DNA from: Erythrobacter sp. | GTDB lineage: Bacteria > Pseudomonadota > Alphaproteobacteria > Sphingomonadales > Sphingomonadaceae | NCBI GenBank assembly: GCA_023653115.1 | Contig: JAMNXO010000005.1 | Coordinates: 1 to 64,000, forward strand | DNA length: 64,000 bases | Direction of reading: 5' to 3' | Shown here: piece by piece, positions 48,206-57,572 of the stretch | Position numbering within the stretch: position 1 is the first letter of the stretch | How the letters are laid out: each line of letters begins with the position of its first letter | Translations under genes and position numbers: made by a program | The notes under the pieces: generated by a model | The model's input: only the letters and a program-made list of their open reading frames with translations | What the model was told of the DNA's origin: nothing | Database searches by the model: none

Positions 48206-50092
48206 ATGCCGGCTCGCATCATCGAACCCAACACCACCCCCTTTGCCAAGGTCGCGATCGACCCGGTGACGCTCGACATCATCGAGAACGCGCTGCGCAA
48301 CGCCCGCATCGAAATGGACGCGACGCTGGTGCGCACCGCCATGTCGCCCGGCATCCGCGAACAGGGCGACGCCTTCCCGCTGATTTCCGATCCTGCCGGC
48401 AAGATGATCGTCGGCCAGTTCGGCAGCTTCATCGACGGCTTTTTGAAGCAGTTTGACGGCACGATCGAGGACGGGGACATGATCTTCCTGTCCGATCCCT
48501 ATTCCTGCGGCGGGGCGGTCAGCCACTCCAACGACTGGCTGGTGCTGCTCCCCGTGTTCAAGGACGGGCGGCTGCTCGCCTATACCGCGATGTTCGGCCA
48601 CCAGAGCGACATTGGCGGGAGCGTGCCCGGCTCGATGCCGATCGGCGCGTCCTCGATCTTCGAAGAGGGCGTGCGCATTCCTCCGGTGAAGATCTGGAAG
48701 CGCGGGGAATATAACGAAGACCTGATGAAGCTGGTGATGCACCAGACCCGCAAGCCCGATTGGTGCCAGGCGGATTTGAACGCACTGATCGCCTCGTGCC
48801 GCGTCGCCGCACGCCGCGTGATCGAGATGGCGGACCGGTTCGGCGATGATGTCTATGTCTCGGCCACGCAGGAGCTCTTGGCGCGCAACCACCGCGCAAT
48901 GAAGGCGCTGCTGGCGATGGCGGTGGCCGAGGAGCCGGTGAGCTTCGAGGATTACATCTGCGACGACGGCAAGGGCTACGGCCCCTACAAGATCCGCTGC
49001 ACCATGTGGCGCGACGGGGACAAGGTGATCCTCGACTTCCAGGGCACCGACCCGCAATCGGCCGCCTCGATCAACTTTTTCCTCAATGAAAACATGTTCA
49101 AGATGTTCTTCGGCATCTACATGATCATGGTCTTCGATCCGCAAATCCTGTTCAATGACGGGTTCTACGATCTCATCGAGGTGCGCATCCCGGCAGGCTC
49201 GCTGCTGAAGCCGCATTTCCCCGCCGCGCTTTCGGGCCGCACCCATGCGCTGGGCCGCATCTTCGACATTCTGGGCGGGCTGCTGGGGCAGAAGACGCCG
49301 GAGTTCCTCAACGCCGCCGGCTTCTCCTCCTCGCCGCACCTGTTCTATTCGGGCTGGGACAGCCGCGAGGACGGGACACGCGACTGGTTCCAGCTGTTCC
49401 AGATCGGCTTTGGCGGCATTCCGGGCCGACCGCTGGGCGACGGGCCGGACGGGCACTCGCTGTGGCCGGGCTTCACCAATGTGCCCAACGAATTCCTCGA
49501 ACGCTACTTCCCGCTGCGGATCGAGCGTTACGCCACCGCACCCGACAGCGGCGGCGCGGGGCTGCATCGCGGCGGCAACGGCATCCACATGACCTACCGC
49601 TTCCTTGCCGATGGCGAGATCGCGATCCATGACGACCGCTGGTTCGTGCCGCCGTGGGGCGTCAATGGCGGGCTCCCCGGCGCGCGCGCGAAGAAGGTGC
49701 TCGAACGCACTGATGGCGCGACCGAAATCGTCGGCAACAAGGTCGAAAGCGTGAGCGTGAAGGCGGGCGATCTCCTGCACTTCATCACCTGGGGCGGCGG
49801 CGGCTGGGGTGACCCGCTGGCGCGCGATCCGGAGCTGGTCGGCCTCGAAATCCGGCAGGGCCTCGTCACCCCCGAAGGCGCGCGCGCTTACGGCGTGATC
49901 GCGGACAGCAACGGCGTCGTCGATAGTGCCGCCACCACGGCCCTGCGCAGCGCAATGACCGCATCGCGCGGCGAGCTGCCGCTGTTCGATTACGGCCCCG
50001 GCATCGACGCCCTGCGCGCCAACTGCCTTGCCGAAACCGGCCTGCCCGCGCCGATCCAGCCGGTCTGGAACCTGCGGGAGGCCGCGGAATGA
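48206..50092 (+). CDS. hyuB: Hydantoinase/oxoprolinase subunit B (HyuB)
   Basis: A 628-aa partner of HyuA. Family features: KVAIDPVTLDIIENALRNAR, the RTAMSPGIREQGDAFPLISD block, DMIFLSDPYSCGGAVSHSND, and the SGGAGLHRGGNG-type region (GGAGLHRGGNGIHMTYRF), followed by a Gly-rich closing LHFITWGGGGWGDPLARDP. The conserved metal-binding Asp/His are present. Order A then B and the tight four-base gap are typical. Substrate undetermined. Confidence 0.93.
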   Translation: MPARIIEPNTTPFAKVAIDPVTLDIIENALRNARIEMDATLVRTAMSPGIREQGDAFPLISDPAGKMIVGQFGSFIDGFLKQFDGTIEDGDMIFLSDPYSCGGAVSHSNDWLVLLPVFKDGRLLAYTAMFGHQSDIGGSVPGSMPIGASSIFEEGVRIPPVKIWKRGEYNEDLMKLVMHQTRKPDWCQADLNALIASCRVAARRVIEMADRFGDDVYVSATQELLARNHRAMKALLAMAVAEEPVSFEDYICDDGKGYGPYKIRCTMWRDGDKVILDFQGTDPQSAASINFFLNENMFKMFFGIYMIMVFDPQILFNDGFYDLIEVRIPAGSLLKPHFPAALSGRTHALGRIFDILGGLLGQKTPEFLNAAGFSSSPHLFYSGWDSREDGTRDWFQLFQIGFGGIPGRPLGDGPDGHSLWPGFTNVPNEFLERYFPLRIERYATAPDSGGAGLHRGGNGIHMTYRFLADGEIAIHDDRWFVPPWGVNGGLPGARAKKVLERTDGATEIVGNKVESVSVKAGDLLHFITWGGGGWGDPLARDPELVGLEIRQGLVTPEGARAYGVIADSNGVVDSAATTALRSAMTASRGELPLFDYGPGIDALRANCLAETGLPAPIQPVWNLREAAE

Positions 50093-51297
50093 CCGCCGCT
50101 GCTGCGCTTGCCAACACCAGCGCGCTGGCGGGCATCAAGGTGGTCGAGATGGGCCAGCTCCTTGCCGGCCCGTTCTGCGGGCAGCTGCTCGGCGACATGG
50201 GCGCGGATGTCATCAAGATCGAGCCGCCGGGCGCGGGCGATCCGATGCGCAACTGGGGCCAGGGCGACGAGAAGGTGCAGTGGGAAGTGATCGCCCGCAA
50301 CAAGCGCTCGGTCACCTGCAACCTGCGCGTGCCCGAAGGCCAGGCGCTCGCCAAGCAGCTGATCGCCGGCGCCGATGTGCTGATCGAGAACTTCAAGCCC
50401 GGCACGCTGGAACGCTGGGGCCTCAGCCCGGCGGAGCTCCACGCGATCAACCCCGGCCTGATCATCGCGCGGATGTCGGGCTATGGGCAGGACGGCCCCT
50501 ATTCCGACCGCGCAGGCTTCGGCGGGATCGGCGAGGCGATGGGCGGCTGGCGCTACATCGTCGGCGAACCTGATCGTCCGCCCAGCCGCATGGGCATTTC
50601 GATCGGCGATACCCTGTGCGCCACTTACGGCGCATTGGGCGTGCTCGCCGCGCTGCATCACCGCGAGAAGACCGGCGAAGGCCAGGTGGTCGATTCCGCG
50701 CTCTACGAAGCCGTGTTGCAGGTGATGGAGGGCCTCGTGCCCGAATATGACCGCAACGGCGTGATCCGCGAGCGTTCCGGCTCGGTGCTGAAGGGCATCG
50801 CGCCGTCCAACGTCTACACCTGTAAGGATGGCAGCTACATGATCGGCGCCAATGGCGATGCGATCTTTGCGCGCCTGTGTCAGGCGATGGGGCGGCCCGA
50901 ATTGTCGAGCGATGAACGCTACGCCACCCACATCGCGCGCGGCCACCATCAGGACGAGCTCGACGGGCTGATCAATGACTGGACCGGCACGCTCAGCGTG
51001 GACGAGGTCGATGCGCTGATGATCGAATTTTCGATCCCCGCAGGCCGCGTTTACCGCGCGCCCGATATGCTGGCCGATCCGCATTTTCAGGCGCGCGAGG
51101 CCATCATCGAGGTCGAAACGCAGGAACGCGGGCGCATTAAAATGCAGAACGCCTTCCCCAAGCTCTCCAAGACCCCTTCGACCATCCGCCGCCCCGCGCC
51201 TGCCGCGCCGGGGCAGGACAATGCGGAGGTGTTTGCCGAAAGGCTCGGGCTGGACGCGGCCGAACTCGAGCGGCTGGCGCAGGCGGGGATCATCTGA
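50089..51297 (+). CDS. Family III CoA-transferase (CaiB/BaiF)
   Basis: A 402-aa CoA-transferase: GIKVVEMGQLLAGPFCGQLL, GDMGADVIKIEPPGAGDPMR, NKRSVTCNLRVPEGQALAKQ and the GEGQVVDSALYEAVLQVMEG block. The position corresponding to the catalytic Asp of formyl-CoA transferase appears to be Glu here (in LYEAV), a variation I judge by eye. It would activate an acid as a CoA ester, which the HMG-CoA lyase-like enzyme of the same operon could cleave. Its ATG overlaps hyuB by four bases and its stop overlaps the next gene (TGATG). Confidence 0.9.
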   Translation: MTAAAALANTSALAGIKVVEMGQLLAGPFCGQLLGDMGADVIKIEPPGAGDPMRNWGQGDEKVQWEVIARNKRSVTCNLRVPEGQALAKQLIAGADVLIENFKPGTLERWGLSPAELHAINPGLIIARMSGYGQDGPYSDRAGFGGIGEAMGGWRYIVGEPDRPPSRMGISIGDTLCATYGALGVLAALHHREKTGEGQVVDSALYEAVLQVMEGLVPEYDRNGVIRERSGSVLKGIAPSNVYTCKDGSYMIGANGDAIFARLCQAMGRPELSSDERYATHIARGHHQDELDGLINDWTGTLSVDEVDALMIEFSIPAGRVYRAPDMLADPHFQAREAIIEVETQERGRIKMQNAFPKLSKTPSTIRRPAPAAPGQDNAEVFAERLGLDAAELERLAQAGII

Positions 51298-51929
51298 TGG
51301 CGGGCTCCTCGGCATCCGACAATTACGCCGGTGTGTTCGAGGGGCGCTTGCAACCCGGCACGCACCCGGCGCTGCTGATTGTCGATGTGGTGGCGGCCTA
51401 CCTCACCCAAGGCTCGCCGCTGTTCATGGAGACAGCCGCCGCTGCGCGCGACAGCAACCGCAGGCTGGCCGACGCCGCGCGCGCTGCCGGCGTGCCGGTG
51501 GTGTTCACCAATGTCCAATACCAGCCCGGCGGCGCGGATGGCGGGGTGTTCTACCGCAAGGCGCCGGTGCTGGAGGCCTTCGTTGAAGGCTCGCCGCTCG
51601 GCGCCTTTCCCGATGACCTCACGCCCCAGCCGGGCGACCGCGTGTTCACCAAGCAATATCCCTCCGCCTTCTTCGGCACAGGCCTTGCCGAGGCCCTGCA
51701 CGCAGAAGGCGTCGATACGCTGATCATCACCGGCTATTCGACCTCGGGATGCGTGCGCGCGAGCGCCTTGGACGCGATGCAATACGGCTTTGTGCCGCTG
51801 GTAGTGCGCGAAGCCTGCGCCGATCGCCACCCGGGCCCGCACGAAGCGAACCTGTTCGACCTTCAGGCCAAATATGCCGAGGTAATCAGCGAGGCTGAGG
51901 CACTTGGGGTGATCGCCCGCGCTGCCTGA
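51297..51929 (+). CDS. Isochorismatase-family cysteine hydrolase, N-carbamoylsarcosine amidohydrolase-like
   Basis: A 210-aa cysteine hydrolase with the full triad: Asp in HPALLIVDVVAAYL, Lys in RVFTKQYPSAFFGTGL, Cys in ITGYSTSGCVRASALDAMQ. The STSGCVRA motif with downstream REACADRHPGPHEANLFDLQ and KYAEVI is typical of N-carbamoylsarcosine amidohydrolases, which cleave an N-carbamoyl amino acid to the amine plus CO2 and ammonia. In creatinine degradation this enzyme follows an ATP-dependent N-methylhydantoinase, and here it lies in one operon with hyuA-hyuB. Last gene of the rightward operon, ten bases from a convergent gene. Confidence 0.9.
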   Translation: MAGSSASDNYAGVFEGRLQPGTHPALLIVDVVAAYLTQGSPLFMETAAAARDSNRRLADAARAAGVPVVFTNVQYQPGGADGGVFYRKAPVLEAFVEGSPLGAFPDDLTPQPGDRVFTKQYPSAFFGTGLAEALHAEGVDTLIITGYSTSGCVRASALDAMQYGFVPLVVREACADRHPGPHEANLFDLQAKYAEVISEAEALGVIARAA

Positions 51930-51939
51930 CCCGGCGGGG

Positions 51940-52722
51940 CTATTGCTTCAGCGCCGCGACCGCTTGGGCAAACGGCGCCTGATCGACAATAATCCCGCCC
52001 ACGCGGGGCCGGTCTAGATCGAGCATCACGCCGAATGCCAGCGAGACCAGCAGATAGAATGTGCTCGACGCGGCGCGGTGGCGCGAACGGCCGCCAGCCA
52101 GAGCATAGCCCAGCATCGCCGCCGAAATCACCGCATAGGCCGCCAGCAGCCACAAGACCCGCGCCGGAAGATGCGCCTGTGCCAAGGCCTGCCGCCGCAC
52201 TGCCGTATCCTCGACCGTGTCAAACGCGGTGGCAAGCGCCACCGGCAGCGGCCCGGGCGTGCCTTCGGCGAGGACGGCGCGGACCTTTGCAGCCACCGGC
52301 AAGCGCAGCGCCTCGGCCCGTTGCTCGGCGGCGGTGCGCGCCGGGCCATCGGCCATCGCAGCTGCCTTGAGCCGCGCTGCGCCATAGGTCGCCAGATCGG
52401 CCTTGAGCGCGCTCGCCTGCGCCGGCGGAAGGCCATCGGCGAGCATATGGAGATAGCCGACCGCGCTGGTCTCCTGCAGCATCAGATCGCGGCGATCCTC
52501 CAGCCGCGAGAGCGCCATCGAGAACGAGAACGCCATCAGCAGCGCCAGCAAGCCGAGCACGCCTGACAGGATAAATCCCTCGTCGCTGCTGACCGCTTCA
52601 CCCCCCTGCGTTCCGGCCGCCAGCCGCGTATGCAGCCGCATCCCCAGTTCATGCGCAGCCACCATTGCGGCAATCAGCAGCGCCACCACCACCACCAGCG
52701 GCCATGTCCAGAATGCGTCCAA
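51940..52722 (-). CDS. Membrane protein, DUF4239/bestrophin-like
   Basis: A 260-aa protein with two N-terminal membrane helices (WPLVVVVALLIAAMVAA and LSGVLGLLALLMAFSFSMAL), a long cytoplasmic helical region (LEDRRDLMLQETSAVGYLHM), and two C-terminal helices (VLWLLAAYAVISAAMLGYAL, FYLLVSLAFGVMLDLDRP). The layout and the ...LDLDRP...G motif fit DUF4239, a bestrophin-like domain of unknown transport role. Its start codon lies 20 bases from tRNA-Arg, same strand. Confidence 0.72.
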   Translation of the reverse strand: MDAFWTWPLVVVVALLIAAMVAAHELGMRLHTRLAAGTQGGEAVSSDEGFILSGVLGLLALLMAFSFSMALSRLEDRRDLMLQETSAVGYLHMLADGLPPAQASALKADLATYGAARLKAAAMADGPARTAAEQRAEALRLPVAAKVRAVLAEGTPGPLPVALATAFDTVEDTAVRRQALAQAHLPARVLWLLAAYAVISAAMLGYALAGGRSRHRAASSTFYLLVSLAFGVMLDLDRPRVGGIIVDQAPFAQAVAALKQ

Positions 52723-52741
52723 GCTGTCCCCCGTGATCCCT

Positions 52742-52818
52742 TGGCGCGCCCGGCAGGACTCGAACCTGCTGCCTCAAGATTAGAAGTCTCGCGCTCTATC
52801 CAGATGAGCTACGGGCGC
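52742..52818 (-). tRNA. tRNA-Arg (TCT)
   Basis: On the minus strand the acceptor stem GCGCCCG pairs with CGGGCGC, followed by G and encoded CCA. The D arm is GCTCATCTGGATAGAGC, the anticodon loop CTTCTAA gives TCT (reads AGA codons), and the T arm GCAGGTTCGAGTCCTGC. AGA is a rare codon in GC-rich genomes, and such tRNA genes are frequent integration sites, but no integrase is adjacent. Confidence 0.95.
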
Positions 52819-52879
52819 GCGCCGGTTTGGCCAATAGCGCGCTTTGCGGTGGATGGGAATCGCGCTAACTCTCGGGGCG

Positions 52880-53767
52880 ATGGAAAACACTGCTCCTGCC
52901 GATCCGGCTGCCGCTTTCGACCGCGATCCCGGTGATGGCATCGTCGCCACCTCGCGCCCGCCGGTTACCTTCCGCTATTATGATCTGGTGATGGCGGGGT
53001 TCGTCACGATCCTGCTGCTGTCGAACATCATCGGCGCGGCCAAGCTGACCTTTGTCGACGTGCCGTTCTGGCCCCAGGGCTGGTGGCCTGCGCCCGACGG
53101 GGTGTTCATCTACGGCGCGGGGATCCTGTTCTTCCCGCTGGGCTATGTCATCGGCGATGTGCTGACCGAGATCTATGGCTTTGCCCGCGCGCGCCGGGTG
53201 ATCTGGGTGGGAACGGGGGCGCTGCTGTTCCTCGCCTTCATGTCCTTTGTCGTCACCGCCCTTCCCCCGTTCGGCGGGTGGGAATGCGCTGCAAGCGGCT
53301 TTGGCGGCGAACGCCCGCTCACCTCGAACAGCGATCCGGCCATCCCCGGCGGGGCGATCTGCCAGATGACCTATGACAGCGTGTTCGGCAGCACCTGGCG
53401 CATCGTGGTCGCCTCGATCACCGCCTTCTGGACGGGCGAGTTCGTCAATTCCTTCGTGATGGCCAAGATGAAGGTGCTGACCAAGGGCCGCGCCTTGTGG
53501 AGCCGCACCATCGGATCGACCTTTGTCGGCCAGGGCGTCGACAGCCTGATCTTCTACCCCGTCGCCTTCCTCGGCATCTGGACGACAGAGGCGGTGGTCA
53601 CCGTGATGATCACCAACTGGGCGCTGAAAGTGGCGTGGGAAGCGGCGCTGACGCCGGTGACCTATGCGGTGGTGAACCGGCTGAAGAAGGCGGAGGGCGT
53701 TGATCTCTACGATCTGGAAACCGATTTCTCGCCGTTTGCGACCAGTGAGGCGGGCAAGGCCGCCTAG
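52880..53767 (+). CDS. Queuosine precursor transporter (VUT/YhhQ family)
   Basis: A 295-aa inner-membrane protein with about six helices (VMAGFVTILLLSNIIGAAKL, ILFFPLGYVIGDVLTEIYGF, VVASITAFWTGEFVNSFVMA). The family signature is R-T-I-G-S-T-F-V-G-Q-G-V-D-S-L-I-F, and conserved polar residues around GDVLTEIYGFARAR match YhhQ, a 7-cyano-7-deazaguanine importer. GGGGCG precedes the ATG at 52880; an upstream ATG at 52844 is possible. Its stop shares CTAG with the convergent ppx stop. Confidence 0.9.
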   Translation: MENTAPADPAAAFDRDPGDGIVATSRPPVTFRYYDLVMAGFVTILLLSNIIGAAKLTFVDVPFWPQGWWPAPDGVFIYGAGILFFPLGYVIGDVLTEIYGFARARRVIWVGTGALLFLAFMSFVVTALPPFGGWECAASGFGGERPLTSNSDPAIPGGAICQMTYDSVFGSTWRIVVASITAFWTGEFVNSFVMAKMKVLTKGRALWSRTIGSTFVGQGVDSLIFYPVAFLGIWTTEAVVTVMITNWALKVAWEAALTPVTYAVVNRLKKAEGVDLYDLETDFSPFATSEAGKAA

Positions 53768-55296
53768 AGCGCGTCTTCGGGCACGATATCGACCCGCCAG
53801 CCGATCCCGAGCCGGCCGGCCAGCAGCTTCATGTCCTTCTCGGTCGGCTGGCCGAACAGCGCCGCGTGGCTTTGCGCCAGCTTGAGCACCAGCGCGCCGT
53901 CTTCCACCACCAGCTTGCTGGCTTCGAGCGAGCGGCGCGATTGGGCGCCCAGCCGCCGTGCCAGCCGCAGCGCGAGGCCCCAGCGCACCGCTTCCTCCAG
54001 CGCCTCCTCGCTCGCCAGCGCGCGCACGCGGGGCGGCGGGGTGAGCTGGTTGCCATTGGCGGCGATGGCGGCCGCCATCATCGCCCGGCCCTTGCCGTCA
54101 ACCGCGACCCAGCGCTTGTGCAGCGCCCAGTCGATCGCTTGCGGCAGGCGCAGGTTGGGCTCGATCTGCATCGAGGCGAGCGCGAGCATGATCGCCGCCA
54201 GCCGCAGCCGCTCGCTGCCATGTGCACGCGCGGGCGCGGCGTCGAGCGTCCAGGCGGCCATCCGGGTCGCCAGCGTCACCGGGGTGCCGCGCTGGCTGGC
54301 GAACACCGCCACCCCTGCCAGCAGCGGATCAGCCGCGCGGCTATGCGCAGGCAGGCGATCATAAAGCAGCCCTTCGCGCAGGCCCCACGAGGAGAACACC
54401 ACCTTGGCCGGATTGAGCCGCGCCAGCAGCGCTGCCAGCAGCACCGCGGCATCGGGGAGCTTTTCCGCGCGCATGGTCGAAATCCGCTCGCGGCCCTTCA
54501 GCGCCTCGCTTTCGCTGCCCGCCAGCGCGGCAGCGACGTCGAGCGCGGTGGCAGGATCGATCTCGAACCCGTGCGGATCGCTCAGCGGGTGGCCGCGCAG
54601 CGCCATCGCGAACACCGCCATCGCGCGCCATGTGCCGCCGACCAGATAGAGCGCGCCATTGGCCTCGGGCGGCGCGGTGGACAGATCCCAGCCGGCCTTG
54701 CGGATCACCTTGTCGAGCGCCTTGCCCATCTCCGCCCGGCCGCCGCTCTTGCGGTGTTCGGGCAGTCGCAATGTGCCGAGCGGCAGCGTGCTCGCGCCGT
54801 CAGCAGAGCCATTGGCAACCCGCACCAGCTCAAGGCTCCCGCCGCCCAGATCGGCAACGATCCCGTGGGCATCGGGGAAAGCGCCGATCACGCCGTGGGC
54901 GCTCAGCAGCGCTTCCTCCTCGCCCGAAATGACGCGCGGCTGCAATCCGATTGCGCGCAGCTGTTCCACGAATTCAGGCCCATTGGCAGCATCGCGCACC
55001 GCCGCGGTGGCGACGGTCTCGACATCCTCGATGCCCAGATCTTGCAGCAGCAACGCAAACCGCCCGAGCCCGCGCAGCGCGAGCGCCATCGCCTCGTCCG
55101 CCAGCCGCCCGGTGGTGGCAATCTCGCGTCCAAGCTTGGCCGTGACCTTCTCGTTCAACAGCACCATCGGCGCGCGCATCGATCCGCCATAGACGACGAG
55201 GCGCACCGTGTTTGATCCGATGTCGATGATCGCGCGCTGGGGTGTGCTGCCGGCAAAGGCCCCGCCGCGGTCATCCCGCCGCTTGCGATAGCTCAT
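53764..55296 (-). CDS. ppx: Exopolyphosphatase (Ppx/GppA family)
   Basis: A 510-aa actin-like-fold phosphatase that removes terminal phosphates from polyphosphate. Motifs: AIIDIGSNTVRLVVYG, TAAVRDAANGPEFVEQLRA, VISGEEEALLSAHGVIGAF, GIVADLGGGSLELVRVANG. The C-terminal helical part includes an HD-like region (ERLRLAAIMLALASMQIEPN). Its ATG overlaps the ppk stop by four bases, coupling synthesis and breakdown of polyphosphate in one transcript. Confidence 0.92.
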   Translation of the reverse strand: MSYRKRRDDRGGAFAGSTPQRAIIDIGSNTVRLVVYGGSMRAPMVLLNEKVTAKLGREIATTGRLADEAMALALRGLGRFALLLQDLGIEDVETVATAAVRDAANGPEFVEQLRAIGLQPRVISGEEEALLSAHGVIGAFPDAHGIVADLGGGSLELVRVANGSADGASTLPLGTLRLPEHRKSGGRAEMGKALDKVIRKAGWDLSTAPPEANGALYLVGGTWRAMAVFAMALRGHPLSDPHGFEIDPATALDVAAALAGSESEALKGRERISTMRAEKLPDAAVLLAALLARLNPAKVVFSSWGLREGLLYDRLPAHSRAADPLLAGVAVFASQRGTPVTLATRMAAWTLDAAPARAHGSERLRLAAIMLALASMQIEPNLRLPQAIDWALHKRWVAVDGKGRAMMAAAIAANGNQLTPPPRVRALASEEALEEAVRWGLALRLARRLGAQSRRSLEASKLVVEDGALVLKLAQSHAALFGQPTEKDMKLLAGRLGIGWRVDIVPEDAL

Positions 55297-57500
55297 GCAG
55301 TGCCGCCCCGCCGCAGACTGAGCTTGGGCACCGCGCCCGCCTCAAGCGCCCCGCCGCGCCCCGACAGCGACGGATTGGTCATGAAATAACGGTGGCAATT
55401 GAACGACTTGCCATCAGTCATCACCCGCGAATAGGAGCCATCGGCGTGCAGCCACCAGCTCTGCTCGGTATCCAGCATATTGGCGAGCAGCACCTGCTGG
55501 AGCACCTGATCATGCACCGTGCGGTTGAGTATGGGGATCAGCGCCTCGACCCGGCGATCGAGATTGCGGCCCATCAAATCGGCTGAGGAAATATACACCG
55601 CCGCCTGCGCGCTCGGCATCGGGTGGCCATTGGCAAAGGCATAGATGCGGCTGTGTTCAAGGAAGCGGCCGATGATCGATTTGACCCGGATATTCTCCGA
55701 CATCCCCTCCACCCCGGGCCGCAGGCAGCAGATGCCGCGCACCACCAACTCGATCTGCACACCGGCATTGCTTGCGGCATAAAGCCGGTCAATCATGCCT
55801 TCATCGGTCAGCTGGTTGCACTTCATCCAGATAACCGCCGGCTTGCCCTTTTCGGCATTCGCGATTTCGGCATCGATGCGGCTGTAGATTTCCTGACGCA
55901 GATCGATCGGCGCGATGTGGATGCGTTCCAGCGCGTGCGGCTCGACATAGCCGGTGACGAAGTTGAACATCTTGGCCGCATCGCGCCCAAGCTTGGGATC
56001 GGCGGTGAAGAAGCTGAGATCGGTATAGATCTTGGCGGTGACAGGGTGATAATTGCCGGTGCCGAAGTGGCAGTAGCTGCGGAAACCCCCGCCCTCGCGC
56101 CGCACCACCATCGCCACCTTGGCGTGGGTTTTCCAGTCGGTGAAGCCGTAGATCACCTGCACGCCCGCACGCTCGAGCGCGCTCGCCCATTTGAGGTTCT
56201 GCTCCTCGTCGAAGCGGGCCTTCAGTTCGACCACCGCTGTTACCGATTTGCCGGCCTCGGCCGCCTCGATCAGCGCGCCGATGACCGCCGATTGCGAACC
56301 TGCGCGGTAGAGCGTCTGCTTGATCGCCACGACATCGGGATCGGCCGCCGCCTGCCGCAGGAAATCCACCACCACCTCGAAGCTTTCGTAAGGGTGGTGG
56401 ATGATGATGTCCTTTTCGCGGATCGCGGAAAAGGCATCGCCGTCATGCTCGCGGATACGCTCGGGAAAGCGCGGGGAATAGGCGTCGAACTTGAGATCGG
56501 GGCGATCCTCACCGACGATTTCGGCCAGCCCGTCGACCCCGATCATCCCGTCGGTCTTGATCACGGCCGCTTCGTTGATGCCGAGCTGATCGAGCAGCAG
56601 GGCTTCGGCGGCGGGATCGAAATCCTCTTCCAGTTCCAGCTGGATCACCTGCCCCCGGCGGCGGCGCTGGATTGCGCTGCGGAAGGTGCGCACGAGGTCT
56701 TCGGCTTCTTCGGCGATTTCGATGTCGCTATCGCGCAGCACCCGGAACAGGCCGTCACCCTGAATGGTGAAACCGGGGAACAGCGCAGCGGCATAGCGCT
56801 GGATCAGGCTTGCAATCGAGATGTAGAGCGCGCCGCCGCTCTGGCCGCCCTCACCCGTCACTTCGTCCGGCACCCGCACAAAGCGCGGCAGGGCGCTGGG
56901 GATCAGCACCATCTCGATCAGCTGTTCGCCGGTTTCATCGCGGGTGAGCGTAAACAGCAGGCCCATGCCCTCGTTCTGGACGAAGGGGAACGGGTGCGCG
57001 GGATCAAGCGCCTGCGGGGTGATGATCGGCAGGATCTCGTTGAGGAAGAACGCCTTGAGCCACTTGTGCGCACCGGGCTTCACGCGCTGTTCGTCGGCCA
57101 CGTGAATATCGGCCCCGGCCAGCGCCTCGCGCAGCGCGCGCCAGATCGCCTGCTGGCGGTGCGACAGTTCGACCAGCTTCTCGCGGCTCGCGGCCAGTTG
57201 CTGCGCAGGGCTGCGGCCGTCAATCGACGGGGTGGCAAAGCCGCGCTGCACCTGCCCGACAAGGCCGGCGACGCGGATCATCATGAATTCGTCGAGATTG
57301 CTGCCCGAGATCGACAGGAACCGCAGCCGTTCGAGCAGCGGATAGGCCTCGTTCCCGGCCTCTGCCAGCACCCGCTGGTTGAACTGGAGCCATGAAAGCT
57401 CGCGGTTGAAATAGGGCGATTCGTCAGGGCCGAGACGGGCAAAGGCGTGCGCGCCCGCGCTATCGGCAATGTCCTCGTGATCGCTCGGTGACGTGCTCAT
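55293..57500 (-). CDS. ppk: Polyphosphate kinase 1
   Basis: A 735-aa PPK1 that makes polyphosphate from ATP. N-terminal domain starts near SPYFNRELSWLQFNQRVLAE; the two phospholipase-D-like C-terminal domains hold HHPYESFEVVVDFLRQAAAD, AVVELKARFDEEQNLKWASA and the phospho-His motif CHFGTGNYHPVTAKIYTDLS, then YIGSADLMGRNLDRRVE-type SSADLMGRNLDRRVEALIP. Length is normal. It is the first gene of the ppk-ppx pair. Confidence 0.96.
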   Translation of the reverse strand: MSTSPSDHEDIADSAGAHAFARLGPDESPYFNRELSWLQFNQRVLAEAGNEAYPLLERLRFLSISGSNLDEFMMIRVAGLVGQVQRGFATPSIDGRSPAQQLAASREKLVELSHRQQAIWRALREALAGADIHVADEQRVKPGAHKWLKAFFLNEILPIITPQALDPAHPFPFVQNEGMGLLFTLTRDETGEQLIEMVLIPSALPRFVRVPDEVTGEGGQSGGALYISIASLIQRYAAALFPGFTIQGDGLFRVLRDSDIEIAEEAEDLVRTFRSAIQRRRRGQVIQLELEEDFDPAAEALLLDQLGINEAAVIKTDGMIGVDGLAEIVGEDRPDLKFDAYSPRFPERIREHDGDAFSAIREKDIIIHHPYESFEVVVDFLRQAAADPDVVAIKQTLYRAGSQSAVIGALIEAAEAGKSVTAVVELKARFDEEQNLKWASALERAGVQVIYGFTDWKTHAKVAMVVRREGGGFRSYCHFGTGNYHPVTAKIYTDLSFFTADPKLGRDAAKMFNFVTGYVEPHALERIHIAPIDLRQEIYSRIDAEIANAEKGKPAVIWMKCNQLTDEGMIDRLYAASNAGVQIELVVRGICCLRPGVEGMSENIRVKSIIGRFLEHSRIYAFANGHPMPSAQAAVYISSADLMGRNLDRRVEALIPILNRTVHDQVLQQVLLANMLDTEQSWWLHADGSYSRVMTDGKSFNCHRYFMTNPSLSGRGGALEAGAVPKLSLRRGGTA

Positions 57501-57572
57501 TGTGTCCCTGTTCCGCCAGTCCCGCGCCTGTGGAGGCTAGGACGAGCGGTGTAAATCACCAAGCCGCGCGTG

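Noticed and set aside
45997..48480. 827-codon open frame on the minus strand across hyuA
   Set aside because: Antisense shadow; the plus strand encodes recognisable HyuA motifs throughout.
52742..52818. A second integrated element at tRNA-Arg
   Set aside because: No integrase, repeat of the tRNA end or change in gene type is seen on either side.
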